A DNA stretch of 64,000 nucleotides, from positions 175,878,798 to 175,942,797 of the forward strand of contig NC_134138.1 of the NCBI RefSeq assembly GCF_033958435.1. Reading direction: 5' to 3'. The position numbers and the translations under genes are program-made. The notes beneath the pieces were generated by a model. That model was not told the origin of the DNA and did not search any database. It saw only the letters and a program-made list of their open reading frames with translations. This document shows positions 35,331 through 47,349 of this stretch, piece after piece (the stretch's first letter is position 1; every line of letters begins with the position of its first letter). The stretch comes from Carettochelys insculpta. Lineage: Eukaryota; Chordata; Testudines; Carettochelyidae.

Positions 35331-36770
35331 TTAAGAATACTCAAAGAGCTGATAGAGGAGGTATCAGAACCTTTAGCTATGTCTTTGAAAAGTACTGGAA
35401 GTCAAGAGAGGTGCCAGAAGACTGGAAAAGGTCAAATACAGTGCTCAGCTATAAAAAGGGAAAAAAGAACAACCCAGGAAACTAAAGACCAGTCTGTTCA
35501 ACTTCTGGGCTGGGAAGGATAATGGAGCGAGTAATTAAGGAATTCATCTGAAAACATCTGGAAGAAAATAAGGTGATAGGTAACACTCAGCATGACTTTG
35601 TGAAGAACAAATCATACCAGACCAATCTGATAGCTTTTTTTTGACAGGACAACAAGTCTTGTGGATAAGGGAGAAGCGGTGGATGTGGTATACCTAGACT
35701 TTTGTAAGGTATTTGATACGATCTCACATGATCATCTTATCAATAAACTAGGAAGATACAACTTAGATGGGGATACTACAAGGTGGGAGCCTAACTGGCT
35801 GGAGAGCCATTATCAGAGAGTAGTTATTAATGGTTTGCAGTCATGCTGGAAGGGCATAACTAAGTGCGGTTCCACAGGGGTCTGTTATGGGACTGGTTGA
35901 GCTGGGAGAGGTTGCAACTGCTTTGGAGGAGAGGGTTAGAATTCAAAATGATCTGGACAACCTGGAGAAATGGTCTGAGGTAAACAGGATGAAGTTTAAT
36001 AAGGACAAATGCAAAGCACTCTGCTTAGGAAGGAACAATCAACTTCAAACATACAAAATCGGAAGCAAGTGTCTAGGAAGGTATACTGCGGAAAGGGATT
36101 TAGGGGTCATAGTGGACCACAAGCTAAATATGAGTCAACAGTGTGATGCTGTTGCAAAAAAAGCAAACATGATTCTGGGTTGCATTAAGAGGAGTGTTGA
36201 GAGCAAGACACAGGAAGTCATTTTTCTACTTTGTTCAATGCTCATAAGGTCTCAATTGGAGTATTCTGTCCAGTTTTGGACACCACATTTCAAGAAAGAG
36301 GTGGAGAAATTGGAGAAGGTCCAGAGAAGAGCAACAAGAATGACTGAAGGTCTAGAGAACATGAGCTATGAAAGAAGATTGAAAGAACTGGGCTTGTTTT
36401 GTTTAGAAAAGAGAAGACTTAGAGGGGACATGACAGTGGTTTTCAAGTACCTAAAAGAGAGGAGCAAGGAGGAGGGAGAAAATTGTTCTCCTTGGCCTCT
36501 GAAGGTAGGATGAAGAGCAATTGGCTTAAGCTGCAGCAAGGGAGGCTTAAGTGGGACATTAGGAAAAACATCCTAGCTGTCAGGATGGTTAAACACTGGA
36601 ATAAATTGCCTAGGGAGGTTGTGGACTCTCCATCACTGGAGATATTTAAGAGCAGGTTAGATAGACATCTATTGGGGAGTGTGCTTGGTCCTGCTGTGAG
36701 GGCAGGAAACTGGACCCCATGACCTCTTGAAGTCCCTTCAAGTTGTAGCGTTCTATAATTCTATGATTAA
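35331..36770 (+). mobile_element. CR1 LINE, 5'-truncated, opposite orientation
   Basis: Homology to CR1 ORF2 begins at [14 protein letters not shown] and continues through the DKGEAVDVVYLDF block and the C-terminal [18 protein letters not shown] region, to a 3' end carrying the CR1 terminal repeat (ataattctatgatt near 36757). Around 35880-35905 about 25-30 codons are missing, including the whole FADD catalytic box. Several frame changes are present. Confidence 0.92.
35887..36513 (+). pseudogene. CR1 ORF2 C-terminal fragment
   Basis: An open stretch of 208 residues begins directly after the deletion. It carries NDLDNLEKWSEVNRMKFNKD, LGVIVDHKLNMS, ANMILGCIKRSVESK, SQLEYSVQFWTP and VQRRATRM, matching the copy at 1-1161 block by block. 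The N-terminal Met is fortuitous. The frame changes near 36490 into the last part (36483-36722). Confidence 0.9.
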
Positions 36771-37760
36771 TGACATTTTGGGAGGCATTAAATAATTAAG
36801 GTTGCCTAATATTTTCTATTGTAAGATCCTGTTTTCAGTTGCTTAAATTTTGTAAAATTGTAGGAGTTTGGACTGAAATTTTCCATATGTGGTGTCTGCT
36901 TGCAGTCAAACATTTTGGGAAAGTTTTTCAATAACATTGATTTAGCCATTTTTGAGAACAATGCTGGAGAAAATAAATTGTTCTACCAAAGTTTTTTACA
37001 TCTGTTTAATTTAGAGGCTTTAGCACTCTCTGTTTGGCAGTAAAGACTTTACATTTGGCTGGGGTCAGAGAGATGCTCTTTTGCCTCATCCCTGTAAAAA
37101 TCCACCCAATTTTGAAGTTATAAAAAACCCTTGCCATTAATACATGCCCAGTGTTAAGGTCTGCTACATGCTGGGTGCCAAAGAGTCTATGCTGAGCATG
37201 CTCCAGCCCCAAATGGCAGGGTATGTATAAGATTTTCCCTTCACTTTGCTTCTCTTAGAAACAGTGGCCCTGGACACTGGAGCTGAAAGCAGGGAGGCTC
37301 TTTCTTTTGCACACTACCTGAGGAGCCACATAGGCTGGAAGACAAGGTAGCATCCCATGTCAAATGCAGTGGAGGCAGACTCAAGATATATAAGCCCTGC
37401 AGATTTTCACGTATACTGAACTTAGTGTGTATGTTGGAATTAATGTGTCATATTCCACAACTCACGCTATGCAGATTACTTCAGAATGTTTAGTTTGGGA
37501 TTTGGAGGAAAATGCTAATACAGAACTAGGTTTGTCTTTTGCGTGAGTCTGGTGAACAGTTTATAGCGAATAACTGAATGGTCCTTTCTTACTTATTGTG
37601 AGTTATCTGCAGAGTGGTTTTGATTTTTTACAAATATGTTATTTATTCAAAATTGTTTGGTGAATGCTTTCTCCAAACATGTATCAGCCTTTCAGCTGTT
37701 TCAGACTATTTGATTATATCTTCAAATATTTAGTGTGTACTTGCTTATCTAAATCACCAA

Positions 37761-38193
37761 GGCTACGTCTACACAACAGTAATCTTTCAAACGAAGTCCT
37801 TCCGGAAGATCTCTTCCAAAAGAACTTATTTTAAAAGAGTGCATCCCCACATAAAAAAAGAGGATCAAAAGAGTGATCTTCTCTTTTGAAAAAGAGAGCA
37901 TCCATACCGCCCCTGCTCTTTGAAAGAATGGGCCAGGAATTGAAAAATCAGGTACCATGAGGACTGCGCTCTTTTGAAAAAAAGGGCCCATGGAGCGTCT
38001 ACACATGTTTTCTTTCGAAAGAAGGTGCTCTTCCTGAAACGGAAGCAGAACAGTGATTTCAAAAGGAGTACCACGTTCTTTCACTACATTTTGAAAGAAG
38101 GGTTTTTGTGTGTAGTCATTCCGCTGGATATTTCCAAAGAGCCCCCTTCTTTCTAAAACTATTTTGAAAGAACTTGCTAGTGTATATGCGGCC
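37761..38193. mobile_element. TIR element rich in tttcgaaag motifs
   Basis: The left end ggctacgtctacacaa is inverted to gtgtatatgcggcc on the right. The interior repeats cttttgaaa/tttcgaaag and contains a 'gagcgtctacacatg' sub-terminus near 37993. It is non-coding; open frames on both strands (37749-38156) follow from its symmetry. Confidence 0.7.
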
Positions 38194-39257
38194 CACGTGT
38201 CTGTGTTGCTGCTCTGTGACAGGATGACACAGTTTTACTGAACAGAATATTTTAAGATGGTTCCACAAACAATTCTAGCATGAACTTCTGTGCAAATATA
38301 CATTTGCACAAGTACTTTGCAGACTTTCAACTTTCCCACAATGAGTATTTCATTTTCTTTTTGACTGAAAAAAACAAATTCTGAACATGTTGATTTCATA
38401 TTATTTGAATATCACAAAATGAACTGCATATGATCACACTTTATTTTCTTTCCCCCAGCCTCCCTAACTTCTTGGAGCCCAATCCTGTCATCTCTGTACA
38501 TGTTGCTCCAATCGAAGTCAACAGAAGTTTTATGTGAAAATAGACCTCATAATGGCCTAGGAAGAACATTTCAATAAAATACTAAAAAATTCTGTGTTCT
38601 GCACAGTAAGGGTGGGAAATGTACTGAATGCTGATAGAATCTGAAATCTGTTTGTTCTCTGCTACACAATGCAACATTTGTTCTATGCTTGCTCATTCCA
38701 CACAGAAAAATACATCAAATTCATTGCAGATAAAATACATTAAACCACATCCATTTTTAGTGGTTGCAAGGCATAGAGCTCAGTACAACATACAAGGACA
38801 GATCCTCAGCATATGTAAACTGACAAAACACCAATGAAGTTACATTGATTTAATCCAGCTGAGGATCTTGCACTGTGTCAAAACACTGCTCTGATATCCT
38901 TCAGAAGAATGAGAATTCTGTTCAATCTATTTACTTTCAAGGCACTCATTTACTGACAGGATTGCAACTGCAGGAAGTTTAAAAATCACATCTGTTTATG
39001 CTAGATGAAACAACAGTGTAGGACAGTGATGTGACAGCCATCACCACTCCTGTTCAGCTGCTGTCACAGAATTTAAAATGTATCCCAGGTTATTGAATTT
39101 CTCCCTACTGCATTGTGAATCAAAGAAATTAGTGGATCACCTTTTCCACTACCAGATGCAAAAGTGTTTAACAGTAAGTTTTCCACAGAGGTGTGCTGTA
39201 GATAATTACACTGCATCTCTCCAACACTCAAGCCAGCTGGTAAATTTTAAACGTTTT

Positions 39258-39315
39258 GGCTGTGTTTACCCTTGGATTCCTCTTTCGAAAAAGGGATGCA
39301 AGTGTAGACACAGCC
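39258..39315. mobile_element. 58-bp minimal TIR element
   Basis: Its ends are ggctgtgtttaccctt and gcaagtgtagacacagcc, with only 'ggattcctctttcgaaaaag' between them. It is flanked by TTT and TTA. It looks like an internally deleted derivative of the larger tgtctacac elements. Confidence 0.65.
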
Positions 39316-40058
39316 TTAGTGCTACATATTGCAAGATGGTGCCAAGTTGTCTCACACAGAGAGGAATCCTGCACTTAAATGCTTTGAAGACGCCTCTCCT
39401 AATAACAAAGAACTACTAATTTCCTCTCTATTTTGAGATGTCACTGATAGCAGGGTTTGGCTGGAATAGTTGCTAGATTACAGAAAAAAGGGGAATTGTA
39501 GTTCCTTGCAGTAGAAATTGTTTTGTAAATGGCCTTCACTACAGCAGACCAGATTAGTAAAAGAGACTCAGAATTCCATCTAGCCCTGACTTGGACCTGT
39601 CAAAAAATCCACCTGCTGGACGTGAGAGTGATCAATGAAGGACTAAGAGAGACCCCAGGCTCTTTAAACTGGGAATGTTTGATTGGCCATAGCCCTATTG
39701 AGTGACTACAACTAATCAGACACTATGACTAGACTTTCAGAGGGATCCGTAGGGAGGTTATCCTGAGATTTCCTGAGAGTTCTATGTTCACATGATGAGG
39801 AAGACAGGGAAAAAAGTTAGATCTTTTACAGAGAAAATGGGAAAAATAAAGAAAAGACAAGACACAGATAGCAGCCACATGAAATAATCTGACTAATCAC
39901 AGAAAGTAAAACGATGGAAATCTTTTGACTGTAAGGTAAGTTGTGTATAAGCCAGCTGAGTGAGGAGAGAGCCTAGCTAAAGAATGGACTGCAGTTCAAA
40001 CTGGAAGGTAATGGGTCTTCAGAATCTGAAATGAAGCAACTAGTCAGTCTAACATAAA

Positions 40059-40482
40059 GGCTGCATCTACACTGCCTCTCCTTTTTGGAAGGGGCATATA
40101 AATGCAGTGGATCAAAATGCTAATAAGGTGCTGAGATGAATATTCACTGCCTCATTTGCATAATGGTGGCCACTCGCTGCACTGAAAGTACTGTTTTCGA
40201 AATACAAAATAGATGTGTTGGTGGGGTTCCTTCGAAAGGAAGCCCTACTTTTGAAAGTGTCCTCCTTCCCAAAAAAAATTAGGAAGAAAGGTGCTTTTGA
40301 AAGCAAGGTTTCCTTTTGAAAGAACCCCTCCTACACAGCTAGTTTGCATTTCGAAAGCAGCAGCGAGTGGCTGCCATTATGCAAATGAGGTGCTGAACAT
40401 TCATATCAGTGCCTCATCAGCATTTTCAATCCACTGCATTCACGTGCCACTTCTGAAAGGGACGTGCAGTGTAGATGCAGCC
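40059..40482. mobile_element. Fold-back TIR element
   Basis: The left end ggctgcatctacactgc is inverted to gcagtgtagatgcagcc. The arms are near-complementary over about 190 bp (for example gcctcatttgcataatgg against ccattatgcaaatgaggtgc) around a centre at about 40270 with cccaaaaaaaattagg. Confidence 0.75.
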
Positions 40483-43400
40483 AACGGCGCCTGACTTGAT
40501 AAATGATGATCATGTCGGTTCAGTAGGCATAGTGAAGTGTACAAGTATAAAATAAACAACATTCACTCACAAGCAAGCCAAAATCCACAGCTCCCTGTGA
40601 TGCAGAGGTCTGTATACACTCAACTGCTGCCCCAAACAAAATTAAAAGGGACAAAACAAAACAAACAAATTAAAATATGAAACGTTCACTGCCCTTACAG
40701 CAGCAGCAACAATCTCCGGCTACACCTCACCCCCAGTTATGAACACGTAAAACTGTTACAATATCAGGCTTGAGAACTGCAGGTCTGCGATACTCATTTG
40801 CATGAGTAGGCCCTTACATCCATGTACAGTCCCGCAGAAGTGAATGGACTTTCCACAAACACAGAAGCTCTCCTGCGCAATGTACAATTAACGGTGCACG
40901 TCACAGTCCTTTACAATACAATAGTTGCTGTTTCTCTTGTAGTAATTTCAGTCACTTTATATGAATGGAACATTTTGCAGTTTACAAGTGATTAGTAGAT
41001 GTTGTAAGCATGTTACAGGAATAAGCAGCATGTGTTGTAGATGAACATTCATGTCATCCTCTCAGACAGCAGAAACAACCTCCACCTGATTTAGGCCACC
41101 CAACATATGTCACCAATAAAGAATGGCAAATATTCAAAAACAAAATCAATCTGTTTGTTAACAACGTTAGTAGAAGATTTAACAGAAAGTTATAAGGAAG
41201 CCACTCACCTGTTGGACTCTATAATTCTTAAATACGAATGAGTATTTATAAAGAGTTATTAAATGCCTCATGGACGCTTTTAAGTAATAATTATTAAATT
41301 GTAATTAAGCATGACATTTATAATTTTAGCATTACTTTCATAGATATAACTCCATTTTTTTCCCTGGAGTTCCATTGACTTATTTGGCCACTTCTCCCTT
41401 TTAGGGTTATCGGTCTTTCCCAAGAGTACTGAATCAAGCAAGAGAGATTAACTAGTCAAAGACTGATACGGTTGGCATGTTCTATGCGGGTGACCACAAC
41501 AGTTGAGACTTCCTGGGATAATTTTCCATACATTTATTTTTCCTGGACAAGTAAGACCAGAGCTAGCAAATGTTTGGCTGTCTGGTAAAATATCTGGACA
41601 AGTTATGCCATCAAATGTGTTTTGTTGTTTTCTTAGCATGTGAGATACTGAGTCTTCTTAAGAGGCATGAAAAGAACTAAAATACTAGATACAAAGGAAG
41701 TAAACCTAAGACCATGACTATCTTGCCATCACTAAGCTCAAAGACCAAACTTGATACATGCAGATTTTACAACTAAACAGCTGGGAGCTAGCTGGAATCT
41801 ACATTTCAGCTGTATAAATGAAGCAATGGCGCCTTCACTAACTCTGGCTGTGGTCATTATGATGATGCAGTACAGGGAAACAAAAGAAATCAGTCACATA
41901 CTAAAAATGAATTTTGAATACATACAGCATTAAGGTTAGAAGAGCCTAACCAGGAAAGTTACTAGGGTAATTATTAGATCCAAAGACTTAGCCGGGGCAG
42001 AACAGACATACTGAGTTTTTGCCAGGAGCTTCATTGTCACTAGGAACTGGCCTGGAATTTTCTTCAGGGAGTTGAAATACAGTAACATCCACAGTACCTC
42101 AGAAGGCCAAAAAATCTTGATAACTGGGGAGTGGGGCAGTTCCATGTGTCTTCAAGCTGGAAGCTCAACAGTAAAGCCAAAATGTAATTTGACTTCAGCA
42201 AGAAAGGTCAGTGCACAGCACCACTGAAAAATCAGATGAATTATGTAGGAGTAGTTGGGAGCTTAATCTTGGGTCATCAAGTTATAAACTGTTGGCTGTA
42301 GTGCTCGCTGATTAAAAACAACAACAATTAACCAGACCCTATAATATAATCTCACACTGCCACAAAAATAATACTTGTAATGAAACAAAACAGAAAATGA
42401 AAAGTGACTCAGTGGCCACTTCCCATAAGCCTCTTTCCATCTGCTAATGTGCATTTTAAGTTAATAATCACATCAGACCTCTAGAGTTGGATGTTAATGG
42501 GCCTCAAATAAATGATCACAAAAGTGTGAATATTTCATAAGGTGCTCTCATTTAAAGTGCAACTGGTACATGAACAGATTTTTGTGCGTTATTATTCTCA
42601 TTCTTGGCTTACAAAATCATAGAGATGATAGATCATTCCGACAAACCAAAATTAGAAGAAAAGAGGGAATATATCTTCTTAATTAAAACAAAATATTCCA
42701 AACTGCTCCTATTTACCTTTCAAATTGAACAGATTCTTGGCCATCTGTTGCTGATAACATTGATTTTCATTCCTCTTGGCATCGTACCTGCTAAAGTCAG
42801 TTCATATTAACGTCAGAGATGATGCATTGAGAATAAAGAATGTGACCATGTTTCAGCTATTGAGGCTCAGGAGGAAAGAACAGTGGACATCTGAACTTGG
42901 CTAAATATATCAGATTTTGACCAAGCTTCAGGGACAGTCTTCCATTGATCTATCTCCAGAGATTTAGTGGCTGATTCCAGAAGAAAGGGGATACTATGTG
43001 CTTTGTGTTGACTATAAAGATAATATTAAACATTTTTGTCTATGTTTTATTGTCCAGTGATCAGTATGCAAGTGTACAATGACCATGGAGAGATTTGATA
43101 TGCCACGATGAACTGCAAAGTGACACACTGATTGATTTGGGAGCCCAGTGGAGTAGTCAGTCGATATCAGTAAAATTCATGAAGTGTTTTTCTGACAGTT
43201 TCACAGCTACGCCATTGATGCATACCGGAGAACTAATGTTATTAGCCAAGTTGTACAGCAACATCTGCTACTTCCATAAATCAATCAGTGACAAAATAAT
43301 GGGGAAGCTGCCATTTGGTTTTCGCAGCTCATGACATGCTAATCATTAGCTTCTCACTATTCAGCACACTCCTTCCAAATATAAAGAACTGTGTACTCAC

Positions 43401-43904
43401 TTATTATTAGCCCTTCATCCTTCCAAACAAAATGCATATTAATCTGGTTACTATAATATTTTAAATGGTTTTAACTCATAAATTTTGCTTTGCCAGTCCT
43501 CCTTCCTTTTTCCATTTGTCTTTGTGCGTCAAATTAGCTAGCTCTTCTCCTTTAAGGCCCTCCTCAAAGCTTACTTCTTTTCACTAGCCTTCCACTCCTG
43601 CTTCCAAGCCATCATCATCAATAGAATAAACCAGAGGCATAAGGTACAGAGACATAACGCATAAAAATGGAGAGAAAATGTATAACAAAGAAGCAGCATT
43701 TCTAGCCTAAATAATTCCGCCTCCTGTCTCTTCCTATAACTCTTTATTGCTTAATTCAGGGATTAATCTTGCTTCTGTGGAAGCCAAAGATAAAACTCCT
43801 GCTAGCTGTGGGAATAAGATCCAGCCACATAGTTATAAAGAGGCACAAAAGTCACAGCAAGTTTATATCAGACCGAAAATCTTCACAGAAAAGCCATTAG
43901 AAAA

Positions 43905-43965
43905 CAGGAATCGCCATGTTTGATCAGACCATTTCCTCATATTATCCAGTACCCTCACTTTAGCA
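43905..43965. repeat. Dispersed repeat trace
   Basis: The stretch 'gaatcgccatgtttgatcag', then 'accatttcctcatattatcc', is a diverged copy of the sequence at 63943-64000 (catactgggtcagacc...agcccagtatcctgtc type). The family name is uncertain. Confidence 0.4.
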
Positions 43966-44150
43966 ACATCCAATATGCTTCAGAGAACATGAATAAACAC
44001 CTACAATAACCACCTCGGATAACACCAACCACAAGGATAGCTTCCTCCAGTCCCCATTATTATGACAATGACTAATGCCCTCAACCATGGGAACAACATC
44101 TCTTCCAAATCGCTTTGTTATTTTTTCATATTTAATAGGATAAACTGTAT

Positions 44151-44330
44151 AATATTCCCCCTAAGTTCTTCCATCCACATGCAGAATTAATTCACACACC
44201 ATGGCATGTGCAAATATGCACCACCAATAGAAACACAGGCTGCTCGCTGTGGGCACTCTGCTAATCAGCTGGGCAGCGCCTGAATCTCTTCTTGGTGGCT
44301 GCCCAAGCACTCAGTTTACAAGGAACACTT
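44151..44330. mobile_element. hAT-like element (cagtgttcc family), copy 3
   Basis: The left end aatattccccctaagttctt and the right end acaaggaacactt are degraded inverted termini. The core 'atgcaccaccaatagaaaca' and 'gggcagcgcctgaatctctt' match the copy at 7441. Confidence 0.65.
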
Positions 44331-44659
44331 GACTGAGCATGCCAGGTGTGCAGAGGTCTGTAGCCTAACTTGTTTGAAAAAAAAGTGCAAAAGTTCCTCT
44401 GGGCCTGGAAACATGTTACAGAATGATGGTACAAACTGGGTATGTTTAAATTGTGATGTCAAGGCTTCTACAGAAGCCACAAATAGTTTTAGTAACAAAC
44501 CAAGTTACCAGGATGAGAGAAAGCTATTGTACATGGAGCCATGGGGTAATTGTTTTGACTGCTTTAGTTCTTATTGGATGGAATCATTTGGCAATCTCTT
44601 TTAAAAGGCACGACGGGGCATAAATAGAAAGGTGGTATTACACATCAGCCAGTTTAAAT

Positions 44660-44930
44660 ATGATGATGTAATCTGGTTCCTCCTTGCCAATCCTTTGAAG
44701 ATAAGGTAAGTGGAAGTCCACTGATGTGATGAGAAATTTTGGGGCCTCAGCAAGGCTATAGTGGTGACGAACATGATATTTTTTTTTCTAAAAAAGAAAA
44801 AAAAAAAACATGGTCGTCACCACTTCAACCCTGCTGAGGCCCCAAAATTTCTCATCATGTCACTGGACTTCCACTTTTCTTATTCTCAAAGGATTGGCAA
44901 GAAGGAGGAACCAGATTACATCAGCATCTC
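44660..44930. repeat. Long inverted duplication with homopolymer loop
   Basis: Two arms of about 115 bp (44660-44773 and 44812-44930) are inverted copies of each other with few differences: 'gatgagaaattttggggcct' on the left against 'aggccccaaaatttctcatc' on the right. The 38-bp spacer is T-rich and then A-rich. It lacks the tgtctacac termini of the surrounding MITEs. Read outward, both arms stay open in the same frame (AEAPKFLI, SxDFHxxYxQRIGK, EEPDYI). I do not recognise the protein, if it is one. Confidence 0.75.
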
Positions 44931-45869
44931 CATCAGCTCAATTTTAAGCAACACCTGAAATACGAAGTGAAGGCTCCTTCCCTAACGTATTAATTTCCTC
45001 CCCAATTTATCCTTATCTTCCAAATATTCAGTGTTTGCCTCCTATGAGGGGGGGAAAAAGGTCAGAAAGCACAAGTACCTCTTCCTTACAAATGGACCAT
45101 CTGCTCATTCCCCTAACACATCTCAGCAGATCTGGTGGGGAGCACAGAAAAGAAACAGCAGAGATTTAGGAAGGCTATGGATTGGACAGGGACAATGAGG
45201 CATGCGGAAAGTGTGGCTGAGGTGGGCAAATGAAGCTTAGGAGCAACTCAGCTTGTCAAGAGGAAGAAAATGAACACACTCTTCATAGAGAATATTTGTT
45301 GTGATACCCTTATAAGGTATACAGAAGACTGATGCAATGGTATGTGAGTTCAAAACTAAGCTGGCTAATTCCAGCCTCTTTTCCTGACCTACATAACTAG
45401 ATCTGTGCTGTACAGCTCACATGTCAACTTTTTCAGACTTGCATGGTATATTAGTTCAATTATTACTGAGTACATTTCATTTACTTCTCTGCTGCAGGGA
45501 AGACACGACTGTAATTACTAATTTTGCTGCTTCTATTCCTGTGGTAGCTCAAGGTAAGTGAGTCTCCTTCAGGCCTAATAAATGGGTTACTGGTATCACA
45601 CATCTTTGTAGGAAAGGTCACAGGAGCATGAATGGGAATATGGACACAAGAGAGTAAAAAGAGTAACATGATGGAAGGTTTGATGTTCAGCAATGCTTAT
45701 ATAAAAGAAAAGAGGGAGAGAAGAATGAATTTTAGTCACTGGGGTGATATTTTATCACAGACTATTTTAGATGGCACAACTGCAGGGTTTGAATGAACCA
45801 GCTGCTTTTCTGACAGTTCATACTTAAAATAGACTATTTTTCAAGAAATAATCAATTTTCAGAACTCAT

Positions 45870-46591
45870 GCTAGCCGTGTCTACACGTGCACGCTACTTC
45901 GAAGTAGCAGCACTAACTTCGAAATAGCGCCCATCACGGCTGCACATGTTGGGCGCTATTTCGATGTTAACATCGACGTTAGGCAGTGAGACGTCGAAGC
46001 TGCTAACCCCATGAGGGGATGGGAATAGCGCCCTACTTCGAAGTTGAACGTCGAAGTAGGGCACGTGTAGACGATCCGCGTCCCGCAACATCGAAATAGA
46101 GGGGTCCGCCATGGTGGCCATCAGCTGAAGGGTTGAGAGACGCTCTCTCCAGCCCCTGCAGGGCTCTATGGTCACCGTGTGCAGCAGCCCTTAGCCCAGG
46201 GCTTCTGGCTGCTGCTGCGGCAGCTTGGGATCCATGCTGCAGGCACAGGGTCTGTAACCAGTTGTTGGCTCTGTGGATCTTGTGTTGTTTAGTGCAACTG
46301 TGTCTGGGAGGGGCCCTTTAAGGGAGTGGCTTGCTGTTGAGTCCGCCCTGTGACCCTGTCTGCAGCTGTGCCTGGCACCCTTATTTCGATGTGTGCTACT
46401 TTGGCGTGTAGCTACTTTGGCGTTCCCGCGCAGCGCCTATTTCGATGTGGTGCTGTGCAACGTCGATGCTGAACGTCGACGTTGCCAGCCCTGCAGGACG
46501 TGTAGACGTTATTAATTGAAATAGCTTATTTCGATGTCACTACATCGAAATAAGCTACTTCGATGTAGGCTTCACGTGTAGACGTAGCTGC
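45870..46591. mobile_element. TIR element of 0.7 kb with GC-rich core
   Basis: The ends gctagccgtgtctacacgtg and cacgtgtagacgtagctgc are inverted. Both flanking parts are full of acttcgaagta/atcgaaata motifs. The core (46090-46380) is GC-rich and unrelated in composition. An inner 'cacgtgtagacgat' at about 46060 suggests a smaller element whose one end was extended or nested. Confidence 0.7.
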
Positions 46592-46625
46592 TGTCTGATG
46601 TTACCCTTACTCCAAAATAAATATT

Positions 46626-47082
46626 GGCCGTTTCTACACAGGCCACTTTCTTCGAAAGTGGCATGGTAATGCACAGCCCAAAATAAGCTAATGAGGCACA
46701 GATGCAAATTCTCCATGCCTCATTAGCATACGGTCACATGATTTGGAGTCCAGAAGACTGTTCTTCTGGACTCCAAAACGCCGTGTTGAAGCGTGGCCCC
46801 GGGCGAGCTTCCGGAAGGAAGTCCTTCTTCCGGAGGCCCCTTCTTCCCAAAAATTTTTGGGAAGAAGGGGCCTCCGGAAGAAGGACTTCCTTCTGGAAGA
46901 CCCCCTGGGGGCCATGCTTCTAAACAGCTTTTTGGAGTCTGGAAGAACGGTCTTCCGGATTCCAAATCACGTGACTGTAGGCTAATGAGGCACAGGGAAT
47001 TTGCATTGGTGCCTCATTAGCATATTTCGGGCCATGTATTACCATGCCACTTTCGAAGAAAGTGGCCTGTGTAGAAACAGCC
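46626..47082. mobile_element. 457-bp near-perfect palindromic TIR element
   Basis: The outer ends ggccgtttctacacaggcc and ggcctgtgtagaaacagcc are inverted, and symmetry continues to a centre between 46853 and 46854 (cccaaaaatttttggg). Each arm also contains a smaller palindrome around gtccagaagac/gttcttctggac. Open frames appear in mirrored pairs on the two strands and are not genes. Confidence 0.85.
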
Positions 47083-47149
47083 ATCCTGTTTTCACTGACG
47101 GTTTGAAGAACCGTTCAAAGTTAAGATTTTGCTTGCAGGATTGTTATAG

Positions 47150-47346
47150 CTGGATTGGTCCCAGAATATGAGCAAGACAAGGTAGGTGAGGTAGCACCTT
47201 ATACTGGACCACCTTCCGTTGGTGGAAGGGACAAGTTCTTGAGCTTCACAGAGCTGAAGAATTGCTCTGTGAAGTTCACAAACTTGTCTCTTCCAGCATT
47301 TGAATTTGGTTTGATAAAAGGTATTGCCTCACCTACCTTGTCTCTC
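47150..47346. repeat. Snap-back repeat with aaggtaggtgaggta ends
   Basis: The left end gacaaggtaggtgaggtagc is inverted to the right end attgcctcacctaccttgtc. An inner pair lies around 'gtggaagggacaagttcttg' and 'cacaaacttgtctcttccag'. It is a known-looking turtle repeat with inverted ends, possibly Penelope-related; the family is uncertain. Confidence 0.6.
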
Positions 47347-47349
47347 TAA

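Noticed and set aside
35061..35522. 153-codon open frame on the plus strand
   Set aside because: Its first half is unrelated flanking DNA and its second half is truncated CR1 ORF2; a chance fusion.
46688..47020. Overlapping open frames of 70-80 codons on both strands
   Set aside because: They are mirror images produced by the palindromic element at 46626-47082 and have no protein-like features.
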